A DNA stretch of 64,000 nucleotides, from NCBI RefSeq assembly GCF_000732485.2, contig NZ_JAQV02000020.1, forward strand, positions 1 to 64,000, read 5' to 3'. The DNA comes from Bacillus sp. SJS. Its GTDB lineage: Bacteria; Bacillota; Bacilli; Bacillales; Bacillaceae. Positions 8,835 to 16,698 of the stretch are shown in pieces; position 1 is the stretch's first letter; every line of letters begins with the position of its first letter. The notes under the pieces are model-generated. The model saw nothing but the letters and a program-made list of their open reading frames with translations, had not been told where the DNA came from and ran no database searches. Made by a program: the position numbers and the translations under genes.

Positions 8835-10550
8835 ATGAGCAAAGTTAGCAAAGATCTAAGAATTAAAAGCAGACAGCTGAGTGAGGACCCAAAAAGAGCA
8901 CCAAACCGCGCCATGCTTCGTGCAGTCGGTTTCCAGGATGAAGATTTTAAAAAACCGATGGTCGGTGTAGCAAGTACGTGGAGTGAAGTGACACCTTGCA
9001 ATATACATATTGATAAACTCGCGATCCGGGCAAAAGAAGGAATTAAAGAGGCAGGCGGAGCAGGTCTCATCTTTAACACCATCACTGTATCTGATGGAAT
9101 TTCTATGGGTACCGGCGGAATGCGCTACTCCCTTCCTAGCAGGGATGTCATCGCTGATTCGATTGAAACGGTAGTGGGCGCAGAAAACCTCGATGCCTAT
9201 GTTGCAATTGGCGGGTGTGATAAAAACATGCCGGGCTGCCTCATTGCGATGGCAAGATCTGAAGTTCCATCTGTATTTGTATACGGAGGCACAATTAAAC
9301 CAGGTAAGCTTGACGGGAAAGATATCGACATCGTATCTGCGTTTGAAGGAGTCGGCCAGTACAACAAAGGCGATATTGACAGGGAAGAGCTTCATAAAAT
9401 TGAGTGCAGCGCATGTCCGGGTGCTGGATCCTGCGGCGGAATGTATACCGCGAATACAATGGCTTCCGCAATCGAAGCGCTTGGAATGAGCCTTCCTGGA
9501 AGCTCTTCAAACCCGGCGGTGTCTGATTTGAAGCTTAGCGACTGCTATGAAGCGGGAGAAGCTGTCCTCCGTTTGCTGGAAGCGGACATTTATCCGAAAG
9601 ACATCATGACGAAGGAAGCCTTTGAAAATGCGATCACCCTCGTAATGGCTCTAGGCGGATCCACTAATGCCGTCCTTCATTTATTAGCGATTGCCAACGC
9701 CGCTGATGTGGATTTGAGTTTGGACGATTTTGAACGTATTCAGAAAAAAGTTCCTCATATTGCAGATTTGAAGCCAAGCGGCAAATATGTCATGCAGGAT
9801 CTTCATGAAGCGGGAGGCGTACCTGGAGTCATGAAGCTGCTTCTTGAAAATGGATACCTGCACGGTGACTGTTTGACCGTAACAGGGAAGACCATTGCCG
9901 AAAACCTGAAAGAGATGGATGATCTTTATGAAAATCAAAAGGTTATTGTTCCTCTTGAAAAGCCGCTGCGCGCAGACGGCCCACTTGTCGTTATGAAAGG
10001 GAACCTGGCTCCGGATGGAGCGGTAGCGAAGGTTTCCGGCCTTAAAGTTACAAGCCTTACTGGACCTGCAAAAGTATTTGACAGTGAGCAAGAGGCAACA
10101 GACGCTGTACTTGAAGGCAGGGTGGTTCCCGGAGATGTCATTGTCATTCGCTATGAAGGTCCAAAAGGAGGACCTGGTATGCCGGAAATGCTTTCTTTAT
10201 CGGCGATTCTAGTAGGAAAAGGGCTGGGAGAATCGGTGGCCCTGCTTACAGACGGACGATTCTCCGGTGGAACTCATGGTCTTGTCGTGGGCCACATTGC
10301 CCCGGAAGCCCAGACTGGAGGCCCGATTGCTCTCTTGAAAACAGGAGATCTTGTAACGGTTGACAGCGGGAAAAGAGAGCTGACCATGCATGTTTCGGAG
10401 GAAGAGCTTCAAGAAAGGAAATCAAGCTGGTCCGCACCTGTTCAAACGTTAAGAGGAGTCCTTGGGAAATACGCAAGAACGGTTTCCTGTTCCTCTAAAG
10501 GAGCTGTAACCGATCTGTTCGAACCATTAAAGGAACATGTCAAGCTCTAA
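8835..10550 (+). CDS. ilvD: Dihydroxy-acid dehydratase
   Basis: IlvD dehydrates 2,3-dihydroxy-isovalerate and 2,3-dihydroxy-3-methylvalerate, the penultimate step of valine and isoleucine synthesis. Iron-sulfur ligands are visible in [11 protein letters not shown] and in [19 protein letters not shown]. Further family blocks are [14 protein letters not shown] and the C-terminal [22 protein letters not shown]. Length (571) is normal. GCAGGAGGG lies seven bases before the ATG. A CodY-like box over the promoter fits amino-acid control. brxA follows, as in B. subtilis. Confidence 0.96.
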   Translation: MSKVSKDLRIKSRQLSEDPKRAPNRAMLRAVGFQDEDFKKPMVGVASTWSEVTPCNIHIDKLAIRAKEGIKEAGGAGLIFNTITVSDGISMGTGGMRYSLPSRDVIADSIETVVGAENLDAYVAIGGCDKNMPGCLIAMARSEVPSVFVYGGTIKPGKLDGKDIDIVSAFEGVGQYNKGDIDREELHKIECSACPGAGSCGGMYTANTMASAIEALGMSLPGSSSNPAVSDLKLSDCYEAGEAVLRLLEADIYPKDIMTKEAFENAITLVMALGGSTNAVLHLLAIANAADVDLSLDDFERIQKKVPHIADLKPSGKYVMQDLHEAGGVPGVMKLLLENGYLHGDCLTVTGKTIAENLKEMDDLYENQKVIVPLEKPLRADGPLVVMKGNLAPDGAVAKVSGLKVTSLTGPAKVFDSEQEATDAVLEGRVVPGDVIVIRYEGPKGGPGMPEMLSLSAILVGKGLGESVALLTDGRFSGGTHGLVVGHIAPEAQTGGPIALLKTGDLVTVDSGKRELTMHVSEEELQERKSSWSAPVQTLRGVLGKYARTVSCSSKGAVTDLFEPLKEHVKL

Positions 10551-10653
10551 ACGTTTGCCACCGTCATTTTTCTATAGTATTCTTGAACTCAGACAGGGAA
10601 TGAAGGCCATTTTTACCGGCCTCCCTAAGCGACAGTTCAGGAGGGTATAAAAC

Positions 10654-11088
10654 ATGTCTATGGCATATGAAGAATACATGCGTCAAATGGTTAAACCGAT
10701 GAGAGCTGAATTAACAAGAGCCGGATTTCAAGAGCTTCTTACTGAAGAAGAGGTTGAAAAATACATGGAATCGGCTGAGGGAACAACGCTTGTTGTTGTG
10801 AACTCCGTCTGCGGATGTGCGGCTGGACTGGCAAGACCGGCCGCAACTCAGTCAGCATTAAATGCTGACAAAAAACCGGATCATCTTGTTACGGTTTTTG
10901 CAGGACAGGATAAGGATGCAACGGCTAAAATGAGAGAGTACTTTGAAGGAATTGAGCCTTCTTCTCCTTCTATGGCTCTTTTAAAAGGGAAAGAAGTGGT
11001 TCATTTTATCCCGAGACATGAAATTGAAGGTGCTGCAATCGAAGAAATCATGGCCAATTTAGAGCAGTCTTTTGAAAAACACTGCTGA
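10654..11088 (+). CDS. brxA: Bacilliredoxin BrxA (YphP family)
   Basis: A 144-residue thioredoxin-fold protein nearly identical in pattern to B. subtilis YphP. It carries the redox CGC motif (Cys53-Gly-Cys55 in VVNSVCGCAAGLARP), which removes bacillithiol from mixed disulfides on proteins. The conserved RPAATQ and SPSMALLKGKEVVHFIPRHEIEG blocks follow. A family member implies that the organism makes bacillithiol. The start has AGGAGGG upstream. A clear terminator follows. Confidence 0.93.
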   Translation: MSMAYEEYMRQMVKPMRAELTRAGFQELLTEEEVEKYMESAEGTTLVVVNSVCGCAAGLARPAATQSALNADKKPDHLVTVFAGQDKDATAKMREYFEGIEPSSPSMALLKGKEVVHFIPRHEIEGAAIEEIMANLEQSFEKHC

Positions 11089-11100
11089 ATAAGGTTGAAT

Positions 11101-11134
11101 GGGATGGCTGATGGATGCAGCCATCCCGATTTTT
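11101..11134 (+). terminator. Terminator after brxA
   Basis: GGGATGGCTG (11101-11110) and CAGCCATCCC (11118-11127) form a perfect 10-base stem with a seven-base loop, followed by GATTTTTAT. Confidence 0.8.
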
Positions 11135-11155
11135 ATATTAAAAGAGGTTGAAAAC

Positions 11156-11929
11156 GTGATTATTACGACAGTTATGAAAAATTTTAAAGAAGCAGAAATC
11201 ATGGCAAGAGAACTGGCCATTTCATTGAACAGTCAATATGTCCCAAGAAACAAGAAGTCAATCTCCTCCCTTCTGGAAAAAGAGAAAGCGGTACTGGTGG
11301 TAGGCACGGAGAGAATGGAGCTTTACAGTACACCAGGCGAAAAGCCGTTCTTTTTCCATCCGAATTCCGCTATGTTCCGGGTTAAAAGACTGCTTGGCGG
11401 AGAGTGTGATCCATTTGTTGAGGCAGCCGGGATCCGGGAAGGAAATACCATACTTGATTGCACGCTGGGATTGGCATCTGACAGCATCGTTGCCGCCTAT
11501 GCTGCCGGAGAAAAAGGAAAGGTATGCGGGATAGAGGGGAATAAAGAGATGGCGCTGATTGTAGGCGAGGGGCTGAAGAAGTGGGAAGCCGGCAATGAGG
11601 ACATCTCAAAAGCGATGAAAAGAGTGGAGGTGGTTCACGCCGATCACCTCGAATTCCTTCGAACGTGCGCAGACCGCTCCTTTGACATTGTTTATTTTGA
11701 TCCCATGTTCGAAGAGGCGCTATCCTCCGAAGGAATGGTGCCTTTAAAGCAAATTGCCATCCATGATGATTTAAGCGAAGACGTAATCGCTGAAGCAAAA
11801 CGGGTAGCGAAGGAACGGGTCGTTTTAAAAGATCACTGGACGAGCACCAGGTTTGAAAAATGGGGCTTCAGCCAGATTAAACGCCGTTCAGCTTCCTTTC
11901 ACTTCGGAGTTTTAGAAAGAGAGGATTAG
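11156..11929 (+). CDS. ypiP: Class I SAM-dependent methyltransferase, YpiP type
   Basis: A 257-residue predicted methyltransferase that by position matches B. subtilis ypiP. The SAM-binding region reads GNTILDCTLGLASDSIVAAYAAG, with the acidic motif II at KVCGIEGNKEMA and the motif IV-like IVYFDPMFEEAL; the last resembles the DPMF/DPPF of RsmJ-like rRNA methyltransferases. The substrate is unknown. The GTG at 11156 is preferred, since the ORF's upstream ATG at 11099 lies inside the brxA terminator and AAAGAGG precedes the GTG. Confidence 0.75.
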   Translation: MIITTVMKNFKEAEIMARELAISLNSQYVPRNKKSISSLLEKEKAVLVVGTERMELYSTPGEKPFFFHPNSAMFRVKRLLGGECDPFVEAAGIREGNTILDCTLGLASDSIVAAYAAGEKGKVCGIEGNKEMALIVGEGLKKWEAGNEDISKAMKRVEVVHADHLEFLRTCADRSFDIVYFDPMFEEALSSEGMVPLKQIAIHDDLSEDVIAEAKRVAKERVVLKDHWTSTRFEKWGFSQIKRRSASFHFGVLERED

Positions 11930-11957
11930 GCGAAACTAAGACTCGGAGGTGAAGGGA

Positions 11958-12086
11958 ATGTCACGCAAAAAAGCGAATCCGTCTAAATCACAGCTTGGTT
12001 CACCCGAGACGGAAGGCCAGGGCACGACCAATCAGGAAACAGGAAAACAAAAAAGCTCCGCAGCATCAAAAGCAAAGAAAATGTAA
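11958..12086 (+). CDS. Small hydrophilic Lys/Ser/Gln-rich protein (42 residues)
   Basis: ATG at 11958 follows GGAGG at an eight-base spacing. The 42-residue product begins MSRKKANPSKSQLGSPET, is rich in Lys, Ser and Gln and has no hydrophobic segment. Composition resembles minor small acid-soluble spore proteins, but I do not recognise a named family. It lies 28 bases after ypiP and ends 18 bases before a strong terminator, so it is probably the last gene of that transcript. Confidence 0.65.
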   Translation: MSRKKANPSKSQLGSPETEGQGTTNQETGKQKSSAASKAKKM

Positions 12087-12103
12087 ACAGCTTATGCACA
12101 GAG

Positions 12104-12130
12104 AAAGCCCGGATCAACTCCGGGCTTTTA
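12104..12130. terminator. Bidirectional terminator between the 42-residue gene and the 24-residue minus-strand peptide
   Basis: AAAGCCCGGA (12104-12113) and TCCGGGCTTT (12119-12128) form a perfect 10-base stem with a five-base loop. T residues follow on the plus strand and A residues precede it, so it can also serve the minus strand. Confidence 0.75.
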
Positions 12131-12202
12131 ATCTGTTATTTCCATAAAAATCATGTAAATGAGGGTAATGAAACTTGCAGCGATCAGCAGAGCTTCGTAC
12201 AT
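12128..12202 (-). CDS. Putative 24-residue membrane peptide
   Basis: The minus strand encodes MYEALLIAASFITLIYMIF followed by MEITD and a stop. GGGAGG lies six bases before the ATG, an unusually good ribosome site for a spurious ORF. The peptide is one hydrophobic helix with an acidic tail. Its start (short N terminus, YEAL, then a hydrophobic run) recalls holin-like/TxpA-type toxin peptides, but similarity is short. It ends inside a bidirectional terminator. Coding status is a prediction. Confidence 0.4.
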   Translation of the reverse strand: MYEALLIAASFITLIYMIFMEITD

Positions 12203-12338
12203 AACAAGCCTCCCGTATCTTAATACATTTATTGTAAAGGAATTGCGCTGGTAATAAAAGCGTTTTCTTTAACTTAATAAGGAGAATTGTCTAGGGCTAT
12301 GATAGAATAATAGAGAATACATTTAGGAGAGGAAAACC

Positions 12339-12893
12339 ATGAATAAATGGCTTAAAAAATCGCTCGTAGCCTTGTTCTCAATTGTCACACTGGGAATGGT
12401 TTCGCCTCCCGCTGTGCTGCTCGCAGAAGAGAATTCTCAAGACTTTTCTAAAACCATCATTCCCGAGCAATCAGATTCCCACAAATCGCAAATTATTGAA
12501 CCGGATATCCAATATTTTAAACAAATGGCCAAAGAACAAACGTATCAAAAATTCGGGGACAGAATTGGCCCGGTAATTGAATCGGAATTTGACACGATGA
12601 TCCTGCCGAAAATCGAAGAAGTAATGGTAAGAGAGCTGACATTAAAAGAATCCTCAAATCTTGTAATCAGTGAGAAACCCGGTTCAGGGAGAAGCGAAAA
12701 AATCTTTCATATTTACGACCGGAATTCCGGTAAGGATGTAATTCGTTTCCACGTCCGGGTAGATCATCCTCCAGGGGATGGCTACTGGTTCAATTTTCAT
12801 TACCATTTAAGCAGAGATTCATTTGAACAGCATCATGAACTGGGCAGCATTTATTGGGATCGGAATACACCACCCGCTTGGATGACTCATTAA
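12339..12893 (+). CDS. ypjP: YpjP-like secreted or membrane-anchored protein
   Basis: A 184-residue protein matching B. subtilis YpjP. Residues 1-30 form a signal-like segment (basic MNKWLKK, then a hydrophobic stretch ending near LLAEE). The conserved C-terminal half contains FRIHVRVDHPP-like sequence, GYWFNFHYH and the end block HHELGSIYWDRNTPPAWM. Function is unknown; the location should be outside or at the membrane. AGGAGAGG precedes the ATG. It is followed 18 bases later by ypjQ. Confidence 0.85.
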   Translation: MNKWLKKSLVALFSIVTLGMVSPPAVLLAEENSQDFSKTIIPEQSDSHKSQIIEPDIQYFKQMAKEQTYQKFGDRIGPVIESEFDTMILPKIEEVMVRELTLKESSNLVISEKPGSGRSEKIFHIYDRNSGKDVIRFHVRVDHPPGDGYWFNFHYHLSRDSFEQHHELGSIYWDRNTPPAWMTH

Positions 12894-12911
12894 AAAGGGG
12901 CGATCAGTCTA

Positions 12912-13442
12912 ATGGCAAAATACACGATGAAAGAAATGACCGCAATTACAATCGATATGCTGAAAGACAGGGGAGTAACGATAGCTGATATAGCTGATAT
13001 CGTTTTCCGTCTTCAGCAGCGCTATATCCCGGCTCTTACCCATGAAGACTGCGTATATAATGTAGAGCGGGTGCTTAGCAAAAGGGAAATCGTGCACGCC
13101 GTTTTAACCGGACTTGCTTTGGATGAACTGGCCGAAAAGAAATTACTGCCGCAGCCATTGCAGCATCTCGTAGAAACGGACGAGCCATTATATGGAATTG
13201 ACGAAATCATCCCCCTTTCAATTGTAAATGTATATGGTTCCATCGGACTGACCAACTTTGGATTTCTTGATAAAGAGAAGTTCGGGATTATTAAAGAGCT
13301 AGATGAGCATAAAGAAGACCGGGTTAATACATTCCTCGATGATATTGTGGCCGCATTGGCTGCAGCGGCCGCGAGCAGAATGGCCCATCGAAGCCGTGAT
13401 AAAGAAGAGGAAGACCAGTCAGAGCAAATGATTGGAAGCTAA
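12912..13442 (+). CDS. ypjQ: Phosphatidylglycerophosphatase A family protein YpjQ
   Basis: A 176-residue member of the PgpA-like family found in Bacilli (YpjQ in B. subtilis). Family hallmarks are the N-terminal helix region MLKDRGVTIADIADIV, LTHEDCVYNVERVLSKREI and the end block KEDRVNTFLDDIVAALAAAAASR, with conserved acidic residues that would bind metal. PgpA enzymes dephosphorylate phosphatidylglycerophosphate, but activity of the Bacillus soluble version is not established. It shares an operon with ypjP. Confidence 0.82.
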   Translation: MAKYTMKEMTAITIDMLKDRGVTIADIADIVFRLQQRYIPALTHEDCVYNVERVLSKREIVHAVLTGLALDELAEKKLLPQPLQHLVETDEPLYGIDEIIPLSIVNVYGSIGLTNFGFLDKEKFGIIKELDEHKEDRVNTFLDDIVAALAAAAASRMAHRSRDKEEEDQSEQMIGS

Positions 13443-13454
13443 ACTGGTTTTTAC

Positions 13455-13483
13455 TTAACAAGAGATTATAAATCTTGTATACT
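13455..13483 (+). promoter_or_regulatory. Promoter of the TerC-family gene, overlapped by a dyad
   Basis: TTAACA (13455-13460), 17 bases and TATACT (13478-13483) form a good sigma-A promoter. The spacer is framed by the perfect inverted repeat ACAAGA (13458-13463) and TCTTGT (13473-13478), which could be an operator. No yybP-ykoY manganese riboswitch fits in the 83-base gap. Confidence 0.55.
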
Positions 13484-13525
13484 AGTTAAAGTATTGCTCG
13501 AATCCTAGGAGGTTTTGTCGTCACA

Positions 13526-14299
13526 ATGAATGAGATATTGAATGCTTTTGTAGACACGTATGCCCAGTTTTTTAACTGGCAGATGTGGGGCGAAGTACTG
13601 ACAAGCCCTACAAGCTGGGGATTAATTCTTACCCTGGTCATTTTAGAAGGGCTGTTATCTGCTGACAATGCGCTTGTTCTTGCAGTTATGGTCCGCCCGC
13701 TTCCTGAGGAGCAAAGAAAGAAAGCACTTTTTTACGGTTTGATCGGAGCTTACATTTTCCGTTTCATAGCGATCGGAGTCGGAGTATTCTTAATCCAGAT
13801 AACATGGGTCAAGCTGCTTGGTGCAGCGTATCTCGCTTGGCTTGCTATTAAATATTTCATTGATAAACGCAATGGGTCTGAAGGTGATGATGCCGAGGAT
13901 GCAGCGAAGCTTACAAAAGGCAGCATTTTTACCCGTCTTTTTGGACAGTTCTGGGGAACGGTCGCAGCAGTTGAACTTATGGATATCGCTTTCTCCGTGG
14001 ACAGTGTTCTTGCAGCATTTGGTGTAAGTGATCAAGTATGGGTTCTTCTTCTCGGAGGTATGCTTGGAGTACTCATGATGCGTGGTATCGCAGGAGTATT
14101 TGTTAAACTGATTGAGAGAATTCCTGAACTTGAAACAACAGCATATGTGCTAATTTTGCTTATAGCAGTGAAAATGGCTATAAGTGAAGCCGGAGTACAC
14201 ATGCCGCACTGGGTATTTTTTGTCTTAATCATCGTAATGTTCATTGGAACGTTCATTATTCATAAATTGAAACACAACCGTCAGGAAAAAACAAATTAA
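13526..14299 (+). CDS. TerC family membrane protein (YceF/YkoY type)
   Basis: A 257-residue polytopic protein with about seven membrane segments. The family's conserved acidic motifs are LLSADNALVLAVM near residue 45 and VELMDIAFSVDSVLAAFG near residue 155. In B. subtilis the related YceF and YkoY (MeeF/MeeY) are manganese exporters needed to metallate secreted enzymes, so metal export is the best guess. The ribosome site AGGAGG lies 13 bases from the ATG, longer than usual. Members of the family are not in this position in B. subtilis as I recall it. Confidence 0.88.
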   Translation: MNEILNAFVDTYAQFFNWQMWGEVLTSPTSWGLILTLVILEGLLSADNALVLAVMVRPLPEEQRKKALFYGLIGAYIFRFIAIGVGVFLIQITWVKLLGAAYLAWLAIKYFIDKRNGSEGDDAEDAAKLTKGSIFTRLFGQFWGTVAAVELMDIAFSVDSVLAAFGVSDQVWVLLLGGMLGVLMMRGIAGVFVKLIERIPELETTAYVLILLIAVKMAISEAGVHMPHWVFFVLIIVMFIGTFIIHKLKHNRQEKTN

Positions 14300-14302
14300 A
14301 GA

Positions 14303-14336
14303 AAAGCGCCGGAAGTGATCATTCCGGCGCTTTTTT
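14303..14336 (+). terminator. Terminator after the TerC-family gene
   Basis: AAAGCGCCGGAA (14303-14314) and TTCCGGCGCTTT (14322-14333) make a perfect 12-base stem with a seven-base loop and six T residues. Confidence 0.85.
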
Positions 14337-14374
14337 AATGGGATAAATATGGTGAGTTTTAACACCACTGGATT

Positions 14375-14420
14375 AAAGCGAGCGCCTGCAGTGGAAATCA
14401 GCAGCCAAGTTTAACAGACC
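14375..14420. repeat. Truncated copy of the dispersed element also present at 38041-38219
   Basis: The segment AAAGCGAGCGCCTGCAGTGG followed by AAATCAGCAGCCAAGTTTAACAGA closely matches the right end of the element at 38.1-38.2 kb (AAAGCGAATGCATGCTAGCTGC, then AATCAACAGCCAAGTTTAACAGAG). Only the right end remains here. The same ending is familiar from intergenic repeats of other Bacillus genomes. Confidence 0.6.
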
Positions 14421-14548
14421 TAATGGAAAAAATATAGAAAGAGAATAATCAAACCACCACTGACCAGCCCATCGGCTACCAGAAAACGAGAGCTTCCCAT
14501 GTACTCAATGACTTTATCGACTTCTTCCTTTGCAGGTCTTTTTCGCAT
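14420..14548 (-). CDS. Small membrane protein (42 residues), upstream of and divergent from thyA
   Basis: The minus strand encodes a 42-residue protein: a charged N-terminal half (MRKRPAKEEVDKVIEYMGSS) and one C-terminal membrane helix (LVADGLVSGGLIILFLYFFH). AAGGATGTG lies before the ATG. The stop codon falls on the edge of the truncated dispersed repeat, so the last residues may have been set by that insertion. I do not recognise the family. Clean amphipathic-then-hydrophobic architecture and a ribosome site support coding. Confidence 0.55.
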   Translation of the reverse strand: MRKRPAKEEVDKVIEYMGSSRFLVADGLVSGGLIILFLYFFH

Positions 14549-14597
14549 GATGTCACATCCTTAGCCGTTTGATGAATACTATTCATCCTGCACGAAT

Positions 14598-14626
14598 TTG
14601 ACCCCTTCCATACTTCATAATATGTT
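14598..14626 (+). promoter_or_regulatory. Sigma-A promoter of thyA-dfrA
   Basis: TTGACC (14598-14603), a 17-base spacer and TATGTT (14621-14626) lie about 40 bases before the thyA start. Confidence 0.6.
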
Positions 14627-14666
14627 AAAATGAAGAATCGAATGTTAAGAAAAAGGAAGTGACACA

Positions 14667-15461
14667 ATGAAACAGTATTTAGATCTTTGCCGGCATGTGC
14701 TGGAAAACGGAAAAGCAAAAGGCGACAGGACGGGGACGGGAACGATCAGTACGTTCGGCTATCAGATGAGGTTCGATCTTAGCGAAGGCTTCCCAATGGT
14801 TACAACGAAAAAGCTGCATTTGAAATCAATCATTCACGAACTGCTGTGGTTCTTAAAAGGCGACACAAATGTTGCCTACCTTCAGGAAAATGGTGTGAGG
14901 ATATGGAATGAGTGGGCAGATGAAAATGGGGAACTGGGTCCTGTGTATGGAGCGCAGTGGCGTTCATGGGCAGGTGCTGGCGGCGAAACGATTGATCAGA
15001 TTGCGAACGTCGTTCATGATTTGAAGCATAATCCCGATTCAAGACGGTTAATCGTCAGCGCCTGGAATCCGTCTGATATCCCGAATATGGCATTGCCGCC
15101 ATGCCATTGCCTGTTTCAATTTTACGTTGCGGAGGGGAAGCTTTCATGCCAGCTTTATCAGCGTTCGGCAGATGTTTTCCTCGGTGTTCCTTTTAATATC
15201 GCTTCCTACGCACTTCTCACAATGATGATGGCCCATACATCGGGTCTCGAGTACGGAGAATTCATCCATAGCTTTGGAGATGTTCATATTTATCAAAATC
15301 ACCTGGACCAGGTAAATCTTCAGCTTGGACGAGATCCTAAACCTCTTCCGCATATGAAGCTAAATCCTGACGTGACATCCATTTTTGATTTTACATACGA
15401 GGACTTCACACTGGAAAATTATGAAGCCCATCCTCATATTAAAGGAGCTGTCAGCGTTTGA
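14667..15461 (+). CDS. thyA: Thymidylate synthase (ThyA type)
   Basis: A 264-residue folate-dependent thymidylate synthase that methylates dUMP to dTMP. The nucleophile is Cys146 in [12 protein letters not shown], preceded by the phosphate-binding [18 protein letters not shown] near residue 21 and the C-terminal [10 protein letters not shown] complete the family pattern. Length equals the E. coli enzyme and B. subtilis ThyB. AAGGAAGTG precedes the ATG. Its stop overlaps the dfrA start by four bases, coupling dTMP synthesis with regeneration of the folate it consumes. Confidence 0.96.
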   Translation: MKQYLDLCRHVLENGKAKGDRTGTGTISTFGYQMRFDLSEGFPMVTTKKLHLKSIIHELLWFLKGDTNVAYLQENGVRIWNEWADENGELGPVYGAQWRSWAGAGGETIDQIANVVHDLKHNPDSRRLIVSAWNPSDIPNMALPPCHCLFQFYVAEGKLSCQLYQRSADVFLGVPFNIASYALLTMMMAHTSGLEYGEFIHSFGDVHIYQNHLDQVNLQLGRDPKPLPHMKLNPDVTSIFDFTYEDFTLENYEAHPHIKGAVSV

Positions 15462-15943
15462 TTTCATTTGTTTTTGCTATGGATGAACAGCGTGCAATCG
15501 GCAAGGATAATGATCTTCCATGGAAACTGCCGGCTGATCTGGCTCATTTCAAGAAAATAACATTCGGATCTGCTGTTGTTATGGGCAGAAAGACGTTTGA
15601 ATCGATGGGAAGCAAGCCTCTTCCCGGCAGAAGAAATATTGTCGTTTCTTCAAATCCTGAATTCTTTGCCGATGGATGCGAAATTCTTCAATCTGTAAAA
15701 GAAATCCCTCTTCTTGAAGAAGAGGGGGAAGAGCTGTTTGTCATTGGAGGAGCCAGAATATTTGAAGAAATGCTTCCGCACTGTACGAAGATGTATGTGA
15801 CCATTATTCATCATACGTTTGATGGAGATACATTCTTTCCCGAATTTGACGAGAGTGAATGGCGCACGACTTCAAAAGAACAGGGAATTAAGGATGAAAA
15901 AAATCCGTATAATTACGAATTTTTAACCTTGGAGAAAAACTAA
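15458..15943 (+). CDS. dfrA: Dihydrofolate reductase
   Basis: A 161-residue enzyme reducing dihydrofolate to tetrahydrofolate with NADPH. Visible features are [28 protein letters not shown] (active-site Asp in the second half of that block), [22 protein letters not shown] and the cofactor motif [13 protein letters not shown]. Translation starts at a TTG with AAAGGAGC eight bases upstream, inside the end of thyA. The thyA-dfrA pair is conserved in Bacillus. Confidence 0.96.
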   Translation: MISFVFAMDEQRAIGKDNDLPWKLPADLAHFKKITFGSAVVMGRKTFESMGSKPLPGRRNIVVSSNPEFFADGCEILQSVKEIPLLEEEGEELFVIGGARIFEEMLPHCTKMYVTIIHHTFDGDTFFPEFDESEWRTTSKEQGIKDEKNPYNYEFLTLEKN

Positions 15944-15945
15944 GA

Positions 15946-15980
15946 AAATCCCGCATCGATGACTTGGATGCGGGATTTTT
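15946..15980 (+). terminator. Terminator after dfrA
   Basis: AAATCCCGCATC (15946-15957) and GATGCGGGATTT (15967-15978) pair perfectly around a nine-base loop and run into a T tract. Confidence 0.85.
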
Positions 15981-16041
15981 GTGTGCGGGGTATGACAAGT
16001 AAGGAAGGTGCGAAATCATTCCTGTTACTTGTTTTTAGCCA

Positions 16042-16683
16042 TTAAATAAACGGCACATCCACAACATAATACAAAACACAGAAAAACATCGAAGCACTGC
16101 CGCCGAGTACAAAAAGATGCCAGATGGCGTGGTGATAGGGTATTTTCCTCCATACATAAAAAATGGAGCCGACAGTATAGAGAATTCCTCCAAGTAGAAG
16201 AAGCATGAATCCTTCCACCGACAGGTACTCATAGAGCGGTTTTGCTGCAATAATCACGAGCCAGCCCATAAGAATGTAAAATAGTGTGGACAACACAACA
16301 AACCGGTCTACAAAAAAGATTTTAAACACTACGCCGGCAATCGCAAGGCTCCAGATGATGATAAGCAGGGACCAACCAAAGGTTCCCCTGAGAGGGCCAA
16401 GAAGGAGCGGGGTGTAAGTTCCGGCAATCAGAATATAGATGGCGGAGTGATCTAATATGGCGAAAATGTGCTTCGCTTTTTTATGCTGGATGGCATGAAG
16501 CAGTGTCGAGAATAAATAAAGCAGAATCATCGATGCTCCGAAGATTGAAAAGCTGACCACACTGATTGTATCCCCGTACCATACAGCAAACAAAATCAAG
16601 TACACCAAAGCGGGAATGCTGAGCAGCACACCGATGCCGTGGGTAATCGCGTTGGCAATCTCTTCCTTTATTGTGAATTCCAT
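16042..16683 (-). CDS. yplQ: Hemolysin III family membrane protein (PAQR superfamily), YplQ
   Basis: A 213-residue protein with seven predicted membrane helices. The PAQR metal-site residues are visible: E and H in EEIANAITHGIG, S and H in LYLFSTLLHAI, LDHSAIYILIAGTYTP, and the C-terminal HHAIWHLFVLGGS. B. subtilis YplQ has the same length. Some family members (TrhA) affect membrane fluidity; haemolytic activity should not be assumed. AAAGGAG precedes the ATG. It follows yplP by 15 bases on the same strand. Confidence 0.9.
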   Translation of the reverse strand: MEFTIKEEIANAITHGIGVLLSIPALVYLILFAVWYGDTISVVSFSIFGASMILLYLFSTLLHAIQHKKAKHIFAILDHSAIYILIAGTYTPLLLGPLRGTFGWSLLIIIWSLAIAGVVFKIFFVDRFVVLSTLFYILMGWLVIIAAKPLYEYLSVEGFMLLLLGGILYTVGSIFYVWRKIPYHHAIWHLFVLGGSASMFFCVLYYVVDVPFI

Positions 16684-16698
16684 TCGTTCCAGCTCCTT

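Noticed and set aside
12240-12275. cre site upstream of ypjP
   Set aside because: TAAAAGCGTTTTCT resembles cre but misses the outer TG and CA positions on both sides.
13443-13525. yybP-ykoY manganese riboswitch upstream of the TerC-family gene
   Set aside because: The gap is 83 bases and is taken up by a promoter and a simple dyad; no conserved riboswitch loops are visible.
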